DNA of 18,413 nucleotides from Methanobacteriota archaeon (GCA_013152845.1 JAADFM010000009.1:1-18413), one strand, 5' to 3'. Shown: positions 1 through 7,399, numbered from the stretch's first letter. A program made the numbers and translations. The notes: a model not told the origin generated them from the sequence alone.

Positions 1-9
1 GGATCCAAA

Positions 10-84
10 TGCAGCCGCCGGGATTTGAACCCGGGTCAGAGGCTTGGAAGGCCCCTGTCCTGAACCAGGCTAGACTACGGCTGC
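10..84 (-). tRNA. tRNA-Gly (anticodon UCC)
   Basis: Read on the minus strand the cloverleaf closes completely. The 7-bp acceptor stem pairs 78-84 with 11-17, and the discriminator base is A at position 10. The D-stem is GTCT/GGAC, the anticodon stem is GGGGC/GCCTC, and the 7-base loop CTTCCAA places UCC at positions 34-36. The T-arm is CCGGG-TTCAAAT-CCCGG. No CCA is encoded, as is usual in archaea. The gene lies 16 bp downstream of the TIGR00300 gene on the same strand, with no separate TATA box visible between them, so it may be processed from a longer transcript. No intron is apparent. Confidence 0.95.
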
Positions 85-100
85 ATCGGTAGAAAAAGCC

Positions 101-1333
101 CTACCTCTTCTTCCTGGATAGGGTCCTTGTTAACATGGGCAGAAATACCCCCACGTCCGTCACGATACCCAGTGCCTGGGCCGAGCCCCTGTCGGTGAGC
201 TTTGTGACGGTGGCCGGGTTTATGTCCACGCAGATGGTCTTCACCCTGGAGGAGGTCATGTTGCCCACCGCGATGGAGTGGAGCATGGTGCACAGCATGA
301 GGACCAGGCCCACGCCCTTCATCTTCTTCCTCATCTCCCGCTGGGCCGCCAGGCTGTCGGTAATCACGTCAGGGATGGGCCCGTCGTCCCTGATGGACCC
401 GGCCAGGACGAAGGGTATCCCCTTCTTTATGACCTCGTACATGATGCCCCCCTTGAGCCTGCCCCTTCTGACCAGGTTCTTCAGGGAGCCTGCCCGGTTA
501 ACCTCGTTTATGGCATAGATGTGGTGCCGGTGGCCCCCCTCGGTGGGCCTGCCTGTCTTCAGGTTCAGGCCCAGTGACGTGCCGTAGAGCTGGGACTCCA
601 CGTCATGGACGGCGATGGCGTTGCCGCCGAAGAAGACGTCCACGAACCCGTCCCTTATGAGTTTCGCCAGGGCCTCCCCCGCGCTGGTATGGACCACGGC
701 AGGACCTGCAACCACCAGGACCTTCTTGCCCGCCTTTTTGACCTTCATTATCTCCTCGGCCACCTGGCGCACGATGGCCTGGCCCGGCTTCTCGGAGGAT
801 ACCGAACTCTTCATGAACTCGAAGACCGAGTACCCCCTGGGCCGCTCCGGGGGCTCCACCCGGATGCCGCTTTTGCCCACCACCACCAGGTCCCCCTTCC
901 TCACCTCGGATATGGGTTTTAGGGTGGCCGTCTTCTTTGCCCTGTCCACCACTATGACCTTGTCCATCTCGAAATGGTCGGTCTGGACCCATTCCCCGTC
1001 CAGGAGGACGTAGGTGGGGTGGTTGGTGGTGGTATAGAACCCGTCGGGGAGGGTCCGGTCCTTGGGGGCCTTCCTGAGCCTGAGCTTCTCCAGCTCGGGG
1101 ATGACCGCCCCGGTCTTGAGGAGCTCCCCCAGGATGCGGTCCAGCTGCTCCCGGGTCCTGGCCTTCACCAGGATCCTGGCGTAGGAAGGGTCCTCCTTGT
1201 GCTTGCCTATCTCGAACTGGGTGACATCGAAGTCCCCGCCCAGGTCCATGATGGTGTCAAAGACCCTGGGCAGGATGAAGGAATCGATGATGTGGCCTTT
1301 CAGCTCGATCTCCTTGACTTCCACCTCAATCAC
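101..1333 (-). CDS. TIGR00300 family archaeal ornithine cyclodeaminase (LOR/SDH-type)
   Basis: This 410-residue protein matches the TIGR00300 'LOR/SDH bifunctional enzyme conserved domain' family. Archaeal members convert ornithine to proline with release of ammonia. The N-terminal ~100 residues are the LOR/SDH-type region. The C-terminal part carries the glycine-rich nucleotide-binding stretches [18 protein letters not shown] and [13 protein letters not shown] and the conserved [17 protein letters not shown] segment. The start is GTG at 1333 and the stop is TAG at 101. The gene overlaps the end of argB by 8 nt, so the two are probably translated from one transcript, and this couples arginine-pathway and proline-pathway enzymes. 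No clear Shine-Dalgarno sequence precedes the GTG. The family call is strong. The reaction is inferred from characterised archaeal homologues. Confidence 0.85.
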   Translation of the reverse strand: MIEVEVKEIELKGHIIDSFILPRVFDTIMDLGGDFDVTQFEIGKHKEDPSYARILVKARTREQLDRILGELLKTGAVIPELEKLRLRKAPKDRTLPDGFYTTTNHPTYVLLDGEWVQTDHFEMDKVIVVDRAKKTATLKPISEVRKGDLVVVGKSGIRVEPPERPRGYSVFEFMKSSVSSEKPGQAIVRQVAEEIMKVKKAGKKVLVVAGPAVVHTSAGEALAKLIRDGFVDVFFGGNAIAVHDVESQLYGTSLGLNLKTGRPTEGGHRHHIYAINEVNRAGSLKNLVRRGRLKGGIMYEVIKKGIPFVLAGSIRDDGPIPDVITDSLAAQREMRKKMKGVGLVLMLCTMLHSIAVGNMTSSRVKTICVDINPATVTKLTDRGSAQALGIVTDVGVFLPMLTRTLSRKKR

Positions 1334-2213
1334 CCACTATCATGGTCCCGACCCCCTGGTCGGTGAAGAGCTCCAGGAGGATGGAGTGGCGCACCCGGCC
1401 GTCGATGATGTGGCACTTCTCCACACCGCCCTCGATGGCGGCAGCGCAGGCATTCACCTTCGGGATCATGGAGCCGGTGACGATGCCGTCCTTCAGGAGG
1501 TCCTCCAGCTCATTCACCCGCACCTGCCTTATCAGGCTCTTCTCGTCTGCGATGTCCCTTAGGATTCCGGGCACGTCGGTGAGGACTATCAGCTTCCTGG
1601 CCTTGAGAGCGCAGGCCAGGTCGCCGGCCACGGTATCTGCGTTGAGGTTGAGACTCGAGCCGTCCCTGGCAAGGCCGATGGGGGACACCACCGGGATATA
1701 GCCCCGGCTGGTGAGGGTCTCGATAATCTCGGGGTTTATCTCCTCGGTCTCGCCCACAAGGCCCAGGTCCACCTCCTTTTCCACGCCCTCCTTCACTATC
1801 TTGGCGGGCCCCTTCTTCCTGGCCATGAGCAGGCCGCCGTCCTTGCCGGAGAGGCCCACCGCCTTCGAGCCGGAGGCGCTTATCCGGGAGACGATGTCGG
1901 TATTTATCTTGCCCACCAGGACCATCTTCACGATGTCCAGGGTCTCCTCGTCGGTGACCCGCAGGCCCTCGATGAACTCGGGCTCCTTGCCCATCTTCTC
2001 CATGGCCGCCGATATCTCCGGCCCCCCGCCGTGGACGATGACGGGCTTCATCCCCACGTACTTCAGGAGGATGGTATCCCTCACAGTCCAGTCCTTGGCC
2101 TGGGGGTCCAGCATGGCGTGGCCGCCGTACTTTATGACCACGTAGGCGCCCTGGAAGCGCTCGATATAGGGCAGGGCCTCGGCGAGGATCTCTGCCCGGT
2201 TGGTCTCAATCAT
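1326..2213 (-). CDS. argB: Acetylglutamate kinase ArgB
   Basis: This 295-residue amino-acid-kinase-family protein phosphorylates N-acetylglutamate in the second step of arginine (ornithine) biosynthesis. Visible motifs are the ATP-phosphate site VIKYGGHAM (K28, G30-G31), the substrate loop VHGGGPEI (61-67), the nucleotide and substrate region [14 protein letters not shown] (187-200) and LTDVPGIL (211-218), and the catalytic-lysine region [12 protein letters not shown] (249-260). Length matches bacterial and archaeal ArgB. The frame stays open upstream towards 2684, but that extension overlaps the UPF0216 gene in another frame, lacks homology, and is not used. A TATA box lies 28 bp upstream of this ATG. 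LysZ of the lysine pathway is the main alternative. The HGGGPEI substrate loop favours ArgB. Confidence 0.93.
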   Translation of the reverse strand: MIETNRAEILAEALPYIERFQGAYVVIKYGGHAMLDPQAKDWTVRDTILLKYVGMKPVIVHGGGPEISAAMEKMGKEPEFIEGLRVTDEETLDIVKMVLVGKINTDIVSRISASGSKAVGLSGKDGGLLMARKKGPAKIVKEGVEKEVDLGLVGETEEINPEIIETLTSRGYIPVVSPIGLARDGSSLNLNADTVAGDLACALKARKLIVLTDVPGILRDIADEKSLIRQVRVNELEDLLKDGIVTGSMIPKVNACAAAIEGGVEKCHIIDGRVRHSILLELFTDQGVGTMIVGD

Positions 2214-2233
2214 GGAGGTAAAATGGATTTTGC

Positions 2234-2245
2234 TTCTATTTAAAT
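2234..2245 (-). promoter_or_regulatory. TATA-box promoter of argB (leaderless)
   Basis: On the minus strand ATTTAAATAGAA follows GAGGG and is centred about 28 bp upstream of the argB ATG. That spacing would put the transcription start at or within a base or two of the start codon. No Shine-Dalgarno sequence precedes the ATG, which agrees with a leaderless mRNA. Confidence 0.6.
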
Positions 2246-2260
2246 CCCTCGTCCGGGGGG

Positions 2261-2671
2261 CTAGTCCAGGGTGGTGGTGAAGATGAACTGGGTGGTGGTG
2301 GGCAGCCTCTTCCTGATGGCCGGTATCTCGGGCCGGTAGACGAACATCTCGTCCCCATCCACCTCCTTCTCCAAGATGGTGGATATGACCCGCACCTCGG
2401 CCCGCCCGCATACCCTGGATGTCCCCCTGCCGAACCTGGCGGAGCTGAGCTCTATGTAGATTGGCAGGCGCAGCATCCGGTGCATCTCCCCGGGCAGGAG
2501 GCCGGCCAGGAACTCCAGCTCCTCCCTCCTGAAATACTGCTCCGTCCCGTCCCTGAGCCTGACCACCGGCCTCTCCTCCTTCAGGAGCCTGGCCAGGCTC
2601 TTCTTGTCCTTGGCCAGGTGGCGGTTCAGGGCCTTCAGCTGCATGGCCAGGAGCTTCTCGAAGCTCTCCAT
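2261..2671 (-). CDS. UPF0216 (DUF61) family protein
   Basis: This 136-residue protein belongs to the archaeal UPF0216/DUF61 family, whose function is not established. Recognisable family features are the N-terminal [20 protein letters not shown] region, the [13 protein letters not shown] segment, the central LRLPIYIEL strand, and the C-terminal [21 protein letters not shown] motif. It is soluble, charged, and has no signal peptide or membrane segment. Start is ATG at 2671, stop is TAG at 2261. It lies 26 bp downstream of cbiQ on the same strand and 47 bp before argB, which has its own TATA box. A weak TATA-like sequence (2701-2708, inside the cbiQ end) could drive it separately. Confidence 0.85.
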   Translation of the reverse strand: MESFEKLLAMQLKALNRHLAKDKKSLARLLKEERPVVRLRDGTEQYFRREELEFLAGLLPGEMHRMLRLPIYIELSSARFGRGTSRVCGRAEVRVISTILEKEVDGDEMFVYRPEIPAIRKRLPTTTQFIFTTTLD

Positions 2672-2697
2672 GTCCTCTGGGCAAGGGCTAACGTCCG

Positions 2698-3492
2698 TCA
2701 GATTAAAAGGGCGAACCCGGCCACAGCCAGGGTCAGAGAGATGAAGGCGGCGTCCCGGAGGGCGATTCCCCTGCCCCTCGACGGGACAGCGGAATCCGGG
2801 TTGTAGCCCCTGGCCAGCATGCTCTCGTAGACCCTGGTCCCCTGGAGGTAGGACATGACGAATATCATGGCAGCGGTGTACCCCAGCTGCTCCAGGATGA
2901 ACCTGGGGCCCACCCTCCTGTTGCGGATGCTGAAGCAGCGGGTCCTCTGGGCGTCGGCAATCCTCTTGAACACCTCGTAGTAGTGGAAGAGGTAGCGCAG
3001 GGCCATGGCAAAGAGGAGTGCGAGTTCCCTGGGCAGCCCCATCCTCCTGGAGGAGTTCACCAGCTCCTGGACCGTGGTTGTGGAGGAGAGGACCACCATG
3101 GAGGATACCGAGACCACCATGACCGAGAGGATGAGGGCCCCTTCCCGCACCCCCTCCAGGCTCACGGTGAGCCCCAGGGGGAGGACGTAGAGGGGGGTGC
3201 CCCCCTCGATGAAGGGCTTGAGGAGGGCGATGGCACCGCCGAAGGGCAGGATGAGGAGGACCCGCTTCACGAAGAGGGAGGGTGAGAGCCCCCCGGCAAC
3301 AAGGACCGCCAGGATAAACGCCTCCAGGAGGGCCAGGGCCTCCATGCGCTGGGCGAAGCCTCCCTGGCCGCTCCTGCCGATGAAGACCGCAATGAGGACT
3401 ACCAGGAGGAAGGACACAATCTTCACCCTCCCGTCGAGCCGGTGGACCGGGCTGTCCTTGAGGGCCTCCCTCTCGATATCAAAGAGCTCCAT
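2698..3492 (-). CDS. cbiQ: ECF transporter transmembrane T-component CbiQ/NikQ
   Basis: This 264-residue integral membrane protein is the CbiQ/EcfT coupling subunit of a group I ECF metal importer. Its N-terminus SPVHRLDGRVKIV is the typical 'hrldpRvKl' start of CbiQ. Several hydrophobic membrane segments follow, and both cytoplasmic coupling motifs of the family are present: ADAQRTR (near residue 180) and ARGY (near residue 226). These helices dock on the ATPase CbiO. The ATG lies directly against the cbiO stop codon, with a G-rich stretch just upstream as a likely ribosome site, so the two are co-translated. The metal cannot be read from this subunit. Upstream NikR suggests nickel, the corrinoid genes suggest cobalt. 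Confidence 0.9.
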   Translation of the reverse strand: MELFDIEREALKDSPVHRLDGRVKIVSFLLVVLIAVFIGRSGQGGFAQRMEALALLEAFILAVLVAGGLSPSLFVKRVLLILPFGGAIALLKPFIEGGTPLYVLPLGLTVSLEGVREGALILSVMVVSVSSMVVLSSTTTVQELVNSSRRMGLPRELALLFAMALRYLFHYYEVFKRIADAQRTRCFSIRNRRVGPRFILEQLGYTAAMIFVMSYLQGTRVYESMLARGYNPDSAVPSRGRGIALRDAAFISLTLAVAGFALLI

Positions 3493-4314
3493 CTAATCCC
3501 CCAGGAGCCTCAGCAGTTCCTTCCTGGCCTCCCCGATGGTCAGCGCCGTGCCCAGGTCATATCCCTCGTCCTTGAGGTCTTTGAGGAGCTGGGCCACGTA
3601 GGGGAGCCTGAGGTGGGACTCCTCTATCATCTCGCTTGCGAAGACCTCCTCCGGGGTGCCCTCCAGGGCCACCTGCCCGTGGTGGAGGAGGTAGACCCGG
3701 TCGGCGAAGGCGGGCACGATGTCCACGTCATGGGTGGCGATGATGGTGCTCATGCCCAGCTCCCGCAGGCGCTGGAGGAGGGCGACTATCTTGGCCACCC
3801 CGCCGGGGTCCAGGCCGGATGTGGGCTCGTCCATGACCATGACGTGCGGCTCCATGGCCAGGATGCCGGCGATGGCCACCCGCTTCTTCTGCCCGTAGCT
3901 GAGGTGGTGGGGGGCCCGCTCCTCGAACCCGGACATGCCCACCATCTCCAGGGCCTCCCTGACCCGGTGCTCCACCACCTCGGCGGCCAGGCCCAGGTTC
4001 ATGGGGCCGAAGGCCACGTCCTGCCACACGGAGGGGGCGAAGAGCTGGTCGTCCGGGTTTTGGAACACAAGACCCACGGTCTTCCTCACCTGGAGGAGGT
4101 TGTCCTTCCCTATCTCCTCGCCCTGGATGAGGACCCTGCCGGAGCTGGGCTTCAGCAGGCCGTTGAAGTGCTTGAAGAGGGTGGTCTTCCCGGCGCCGTT
4201 GGCCCCTATGACCGCCACTATCTCGTTGCGGTGGGCCTCGAAGTTGACCCCCTTCAGGGCCTGGGTCCCGTCGGGGTAGACGTGGTCCAGGTCCCGGGTC
4301 TCGATTATATGCAT
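3493..4314 (-). CDS. cbiO: ECF transporter ATP-binding protein CbiO/NikO
   Basis: This is a 273-residue ABC ATPase that powers the metal importer. Motifs seen: Walker A GANGAGKTT (37-45), Q-loop QNPDDQLF (85-92), signature LSYGQ (138-142), Walker B VMVMDEP (158-164), and the switch histidine in IIATHDVD. The QNPDDQLFAPSV sequence is typical of the CbiO/EcfA group. The ATG at 4314 gives MHIIETRDLDHVYPDG, the normal family N-terminus. An in-frame upstream ATG (4359) would overlap the PDGLE gene by 35 nt and add residues without homology. A TATA-like ATTAAAAG lies 26 bp upstream of 4314, so an internal promoter is possible besides the cbiM promoter. Confidence 0.92.
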   Translation of the reverse strand: MHIIETRDLDHVYPDGTQALKGVNFEAHRNEIVAVIGANGAGKTTLFKHFNGLLKPSSGRVLIQGEEIGKDNLLQVRKTVGLVFQNPDDQLFAPSVWQDVAFGPMNLGLAAEVVEHRVREALEMVGMSGFEERAPHHLSYGQKKRVAIAGILAMEPHVMVMDEPTSGLDPGGVAKIVALLQRLRELGMSTIIATHDVDIVPAFADRVYLLHHGQVALEGTPEEVFASEMIEESHLRLPYVAQLLKDLKDEGYDLGTALTIGEARKELLRLLGD

Positions 4315-4324
4315 AGATGCATAA

Positions 4325-4618
4325 TCACGGTCTGCTTTTAATTGTTTTACTGAGGCCAAACCCTACCAGGAAGGTTACCATGGTCCCGATTACAATAGCG
4401 ACAATCCCCGAGACCCCGGTCTCTCCCAGGGAGGGGACGGTGTAGTCTGGCAGGGGCGAGTTGAAGGCCAGGTAGTCCCTGCCTTCTGCCTCCTCGAACT
4501 TCTCTGCCGCACTCTCCAGGCCGTCTGGGTTGGGGGAGGCCAGATAGGGGGCCAGGATGGAGATGAGGAGGGCGACGGCCAGGCCCGCTATCACGAATCT
4601 CCTGGTCCCGGTCCTCAT
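4325..4618 (-). CDS. PDGLE-domain small membrane subunit (CbiN/NikN-like)
   Basis: This 97-residue protein has an N-terminal membrane helix (about residues 9-26), an extracytoplasmic segment beginning SPNPDGLE, and a second helix near residues 70-88. The PDGLE motif names Pfam domain PF13190, which occurs alone or fused to CbiM-type proteins and plays the part of CbiN/NikN in metal ECF importers. Its ATG overlaps the cbiM stop as ATGA, and a perfect GGAGGT (4625-4630) sits 6 nt upstream inside cbiM, so translation is coupled. PDGLE-type subunits are, to my recollection, more usual in nickel than in cobalt systems, which fits the NikR gene upstream. Confidence 0.85.
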   Translation of the reverse strand: MRTGTRRFVIAGLAVALLISILAPYLASPNPDGLESAAEKFEEAEGRDYLAFNSPLPDYTVPSLGETGVSGIVAIVIGTMVTFLVGFGLSKTIKSRP

Positions 4619-5256
4619 GCCGCCACCTCCCCGGCCAGCTCAGGGAAGAGTTCGGGGCTCACCCTCGCCACGGTGGTGACCACGACAGATGTAATCATCC
4701 CCTCTGCGATGAGCCCGATTACCGCATGGTAGAGGCCCATGAACATGAGGCCTTCAGCCAGGGGGAAGGTCCCGGCGATGGCCAGCTCCACGGCCACGGC
4801 AAGGGCCGAGACAAAGAGACCCAGCCAGCCCCCGGCGAAGGATGCGCCGAAGATGCCGAGCCTGCCTTTGAGCCCCCTGTAGGTGTAAAAGCCCACGAAG
4901 GTGCTGATTACCCCCATGTCCAGGATGTTGGCCCCCAGGGCGGTGACGCCGCCGTCGGCGAAGAGGAGGGCCTGGATGACCAGTACGATGGTCAGGAGCA
5001 GGACCCCGGCATAGGGGCTGCCCAGGAGGATGGCCGCCAGGACCCCGCCCACCATGTGGCCGCTGGTGCCCCAGGGGATGGGGACGTTCATGGCCTGGAT
5101 GGCGAAGATGCCGGCCGCCAGGGTGGCGAAGAGGGGCATGCTGGCCTCCTCCATCTCCTTCCTGGCCCATGAAATCGACTTCACTACAAAGGGCAGGGCC
5201 AGGGCGAAGTAGATGGCGCACTGCCCGAGTGGTATGAATCCGTCCGGAATGTGCAC
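4615..5256 (-). CDS. cbiM: ECF transporter substrate-specific component CbiM/NikM
   Basis: This 213-residue membrane protein is the metal-binding S-component. In this family the extreme N-terminus (Met1-His2) enters the membrane core and helps coordinate the metal, so the start matters. GTG at 5256 gives the canonical M-H-I-P-D-G-F and has a perfect GGAGGT Shine-Dalgarno 6 nt upstream. A TTG at 5274 would add six residues and destroy the metal site. The other conserved segment, WGTSGHMVGGVLAAILLG, carries the second metal histidine. About six hydrophobic helices follow. It is the first gene of the importer operon, 58 nt after nikR, with repeats and a TATA box in between. Specificity (Ni or Co) is undecided. 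Confidence 0.92.
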   Translation of the reverse strand: MHIPDGFIPLGQCAIYFALALPFVVKSISWARKEMEEASMPLFATLAAGIFAIQAMNVPIPWGTSGHMVGGVLAAILLGSPYAGVLLLTIVLVIQALLFADGGVTALGANILDMGVISTFVGFYTYRGLKGRLGIFGASFAGGWLGLFVSALAVAVELAIAGTFPLAEGLMFMGLYHAVIGLIAEGMITSVVVTTVARVSPELFPELAGEVAA

Positions 5257-5262
5257 AGTGTA

Positions 5263-5268
5263 ACCTCC
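5263..5268 (-). promoter_or_regulatory. Shine-Dalgarno site of cbiM (decides the start)
   Basis: GGAGGT on the minus strand lies 6 nt before the GTG at 5256. It selects the GTG that yields the metal-binding Met-His N-terminus over the upstream in-frame TTG at 5274. Confidence 0.8.
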
Positions 5269-5290
5269 TTTCAAATGGTAATACTATCTT

Positions 5291-5297
5291 AAAAAAA
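5291..5297 (-). terminator. Possible oligo-T terminator after nikR
   Basis: A run of seven T on the minus strand, 18 nt past the nikR stop, resembles an archaeal oligo-T termination signal. It lies upstream of the inferred cbiM transcription start near 5282, so it could end nikR transcripts and leave the importer under its own promoter. This rests on base composition only. Confidence 0.3.
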
Positions 5298-5302
5298 GTA
5301 AT

Positions 5303-5314
5303 ACTATTTATAGT
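5303..5314 (-). promoter_or_regulatory. TATA-box promoter of the cbiM operon
   Basis: The minus strand reads ACTATAAATAGT, a strong archaeal TATA box embedded in the putative operator. The expected start is near 5282, giving a leader of about 26 nt that contains the GGAGGT ribosome site. Confidence 0.65.
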
Positions 5315-5734
5315 TTACTCTATCCCCTTCCCAGTCGATGTCATCACCAGCCTGCCGTGCTTGACGCCCCGGGCGGCTATGAGGGAATCGGCCAGCTCCT
5401 TTATCTCCCTGGGATTGCCCCTGATGACCAGGACCTCCAGGCAGTTGTGCTGGTCCAGGTGGACGTGCATGCTGGAGAGGACGTGGGTGTGGTGGGAGTG
5501 CTGGAGTTCGGTGAGTTTGTCCGACACGCCCCGGACGTCGTGGTCGTAGAGGAGGGTCAGGGTCCCCACGGTCTCGCCCTCGGCCTTCTCCCACTCGTCG
5601 GAGACGATGAAGTCCCGTATCAGGTCCCTTATCCCTTCGGACCGGTTGGCATAGCCCTTCTCCTCCAGGATGGCGTCGAAGCGCTCCATTAGCCTGGGGG
5701 AGATGGTCACACTGAAGCGGGTTACCTTCCCCAT
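5315..5734 (-). CDS. nikR: Nickel-responsive transcriptional regulator NikR
   Basis: This 139-residue protein has an N-terminal ribbon-helix-helix DNA-binding domain (KVTRFSVTISPRLMERFDAI at residues 3-22, then GYANRSEGIRDLIRDF) and a C-terminal ACT-like metal domain. The nickel ligands are H79, H90, H92 and C98 within MHVHLDQHNCLEV. The spacing of 11, 2 and 6 residues is exactly that of E. coli NikR H76, H87, H89 and C95. The ATG at 5734 is preferred because the RHH domain starts there and a TATA box lies 28 bp upstream. An in-frame ATG at 5752 would add six residues. It sits just upstream of the metal importer and divergent from btuF, and probably represses the importer at the repeats in 5278-5318. 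Confidence 0.93.
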   Translation of the reverse strand: MGKVTRFSVTISPRLMERFDAILEEKGYANRSEGIRDLIRDFIVSDEWEKAEGETVGTLTLLYDHDVRGVSDKLTELQHSHHTHVLSSMHVHLDQHNCLEVLVIRGNPREIKELADSLIAARGVKHGRLVMTSTGKGIE

Positions 5735-5756
5735 GGTTTCGATGTATATCATAACA

Positions 5757-5766
5757 TTATTTAAAG
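5757..5766 (-). promoter_or_regulatory. TATA-box promoter of nikR, within an inverted repeat
   Basis: CTTTAAATAA on the minus strand is centred 28 bp upstream of the nikR ATG at 5734, implying a leaderless mRNA. The box is flanked by ATAAC (5751-5755) and GTTAT (5766-5770), a perfect 5-bp inverted repeat. Just beyond, at 5769-5778, the minus strand matches the importer repeat GTAATACTAT at 8 of 10 positions. Autoregulation is possible but not shown. Confidence 0.5.
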
Positions 5767-5827
5767 TTATCGTATTATTCAAACAGACGCTCGTTTTCCT
5801 GAGGCCTGCGCGCCCGGCCTCCACATA

Positions 5828-5837
5828 ATTAATATAT
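5828..5837 (+). promoter_or_regulatory. TATA-box promoter of btuF
   Basis: ATTAATATAT is centred 28 bp upstream of the ATG at 5861, and no Shine-Dalgarno sequence precedes that ATG. This indicates a leaderless transcript for the first gene of the corrinoid block. The 126-bp region between nikR and btuF holds this and the divergent nikR promoter and nothing else that can be recognised. Confidence 0.55.
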
Positions 5838-5860
5838 CTGCTTGTAAATACCCTATCCTC

Positions 5861-6751
5861 ATGTCAAGGGAGCTCGTGTTCCTTTTCCTCCTCCTGGCGG
5901 GGTGCGCATCCCCTGGGGGTGCCCCGGGAGGACAGGTCACGACCGCCACCGACGACCTGGGCAGGAACATAACCCTGGAGGGCTGCCCCCAGCGCATCGT
6001 CTCCCTGGCCCCCAGCAACACCGAGATACTCTTCGCCCTGGGCCTCGGGGAGAGGGTGGTGGGGGTAACCGAGTACTGCAACTACCCCCCGGAGGCCCTG
6101 GAAAAAGAGAAGGTCGGGGGATTCAGCACCGTGGACCTGGAGCGTGTCCTGGCCCTGGAGCCGGACCTCGTCCTGGCCAGCACCCAGACCGGGGAGGAGA
6201 CCGTCCAGAAGCTTGAGGAGATGGGCATCCCGGTGGCGGTCCTGGACCCCGACGGCCTGGAGGGCGTGCTGGAGGACATCACCCTCGTTGGAAGACTGAC
6301 AGGGACGGATGAGCAGGCCACCGCCCTGACAGGAGACCTGAGGGCCAGGATGGACGCCGTCAGGGAAAGGACCCGGGGGCTTGAGCGGCCGGCGGTCTTC
6401 TATGTGGTCTGGCACGACCCGCTCATGGGGGCGGGCTCGGGCACCTTCATCGCCGACCTCATCGAGACGGCAGGGGGCGAGAACGTGGCCCGGGACATGG
6501 AGGGCTACCAGACCATGAGCCTGGAGGTGCTGATAGAGAGGGACCCGGAGGTCATCATCGCCTCGACAGGTCCTGGCCAGCACGCCGCCTACGACTGGGT
6601 CCTGGGGGAGGAGCGCCTGAAGGGGGTCAGGGCAGTCCGGCTGGGCAGGGTCCATGCCGTGGACCAGGACCTGGTCAGCAGGGGCGGGCCCAGGATAGTG
6701 GACGCCCTGGAGGACTTCGCGGAGTTCATCCATCCCGAGCTCTACGAATAG
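5861..6751 (+). CDS. btuF: BtuF-like corrinoid-binding lipoprotein (ABC importer receptor)
   Basis: This 296-residue protein is an extracytoplasmic solute receptor of the BtuF/FecB class. The N-terminus is a short signal peptide ending in a lipobox (LLLAGC, Cys15), so the mature protein is expected to be lipid-anchored. The family segment RIVSLAPSNTEILFALGLG comes next, then VVGVTEYCNYP, a central linking helix, and the second lobe with GTFIADLIETAGGENVA and EVIIAS. Length is normal for BtuF (about 260-300). It should deliver corrinoids to BtuC/BtuD encoded downstream. A second, far larger paralogue follows cbiZ and shares a 54-nt perfect identity with this gene. A siderophore or haem receptor is the alternative. 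The cbiZ-cobT-cobD context argues for corrinoid. Confidence 0.88.
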   Translation: MSRELVFLFLLLAGCASPGGAPGGQVTTATDDLGRNITLEGCPQRIVSLAPSNTEILFALGLGERVVGVTEYCNYPPEALEKEKVGGFSTVDLERVLALEPDLVLASTQTGEETVQKLEEMGIPVAVLDPDGLEGVLEDITLVGRLTGTDEQATALTGDLRARMDAVRERTRGLERPAVFYVVWHDPLMGAGSGTFIADLIETAGGENVARDMEGYQTMSLEVLIERDPEVIIASTGPGQHAAYDWVLGEERLKGVRAVRLGRVHAVDQDLVSRGGPRIVDALEDFAEFIHPELYE

Positions 6752-7399
6752 GTGGCGGATATGGAGGTCCCGGTGGAAGGTGTGGAGCTCCGGGTTGAGG
6801 GGGACACCCTGGTGGTCTCCTCGGACTCGCCCCTGAAGGTCCTCGCCTCTGCGGTCCTGGGGGGCGGGTTCTCCCGCGTCAGGTACATAATCAACCACCA
6901 CGTGGACAGGGACTACCGCAGCGGGGAGCCGGAGAAGGACCTCGAAAGGGTTGCCCGCGACCTGGGCATCCACGAGCCGGTGGTGGGCATGATGACTGCC
7001 GTACCCATGGATAAGGCCGCCTCAGAGAGCCGGGGCGCTGTGACTGCGGTGGTCACCGGGGGGGTCTCCAACGCCGTGGCCGCCGGCGAGGAGGCCGGAG
7101 GGGGCGGGACCATCAACACCATCGTCCTGGTGGATGCGAACCTCACCGAGGCCGCAATGGTGAATGCCGTCATCACCGCCACCGAGGCCAAGACCCTGGC
7201 CCTGGGGGACCTGGGGGTGAGGAGCGCCATCTCCGGGGAGGCGGCAACCGGGACCAGTACCGATGCCGTGGTCATAGCCTGCACCGGCAGGGGGCCCCTC
7301 CTGAGATACGCGGGCACCGCCACCGGGGTGGGGCGGGAGATTGCACGGGCCACAAGGCGGGCCGTGCGGGAGGCCGTGGCCGGATATGAGGGATTGTAA
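6752..7399 (+). CDS. cbiZ: Adenosylcobinamide amidohydrolase CbiZ
   Basis: This 215-residue CbiZ-family enzyme hydrolyses adenosylcobinamide to adenosylcobyric acid, letting imported cobinamides re-enter synthesis (established for archaeal and bacterial CbiZ). Family segments visible are INHHVDRDYRSGEP (near residue 47), GMMTAVPM, AVVTGGVSNAVAAGE, GTINTIVLVDANLTEAAMVNA and TGTSTDAVVIACTG. It is soluble with no signal peptide. GTG at 6752 abuts the btuF stop. An ATG at 6761 has GGTGG 5 nt upstream and may be the true start, shortening the protein by three residues. Lying between two receptor genes and upstream of btuC-btuD, it marks this as a corrinoid salvage locus. Confidence 0.93.
   Translation: MADMEVPVEGVELRVEGDTLVVSSDSPLKVLASAVLGGGFSRVRYIINHHVDRDYRSGEPEKDLERVARDLGIHEPVVGMMTAVPMDKAASESRGAVTAVVTGGVSNAVAAGEEAGGGGTINTIVLVDANLTEAAMVNAVITATEAKTLALGDLGVRSAISGEAATGTSTDAVVIACTGRGPLLRYAGTATGVGREIARATRRAVREAVAGYEGL

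Larger units (their letters stand above)
5278..5318. promoter_or_regulatory. Probable NikR operator repeats over the cbiM promoter
   Basis: The 10-mer GTAATACTAT occurs twice, at 5278-5287 and 5298-5307. Start-to-start spacing is exactly 20 bp, about two helical turns. The second copy is followed after 2 bp by a degenerate inverted copy, ATAGTTTAC (5310-5318), forming a near-palindrome centred on the TATA box. The first copy falls where transcription should start (about 5282). Occupancy by a dimeric or tetrameric ribbon-helix-helix regulator would block TBP and RNA polymerase. NikR, encoded immediately upstream, is the obvious candidate. Confidence 0.6.

Noticed and set aside
1..6. GGATCC at the first bases as a cloning-vector boundary
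   Set aside because: A six-base site at the edge could occur by chance, and the adjacent sequence is the normal 3' flank of a tRNA. There is no vector sequence.
10..84. The tRNA gene as an integration (att) site for a mobile element
   Set aside because: No integrase and no repeated tRNA 3' end are visible in the window, and the adjoining genes are ordinary metabolic genes.
2214..2684. An N-terminal extension of ArgB up to 2684
   Set aside because: The extra 157 residues are an out-of-frame reading of the UPF0216 gene, and the promoter and homology both place the start at 2213.
3442..4341. A 299-codon plus-strand open frame opposite cbiO
   Set aside because: The minus strand encodes an ABC ATPase with all motifs intact. 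The plus-strand product is Gly/His/Leu-rich and unlike any family.
5735..5860. A cobalamin riboswitch upstream of btuF
   Set aside because: The intergenic region is only 126 bp and AT-rich, has no B12-box-like conserved core, and the transcript is predicted to be leaderless.
5864..6973. A 369-codon minus-strand open frame opposite btuF and cbiZ
   Set aside because: It spans two well-supported genes antisense, has low-complexity composition, and has no promoter or ribosome site. It is a shadow frame.
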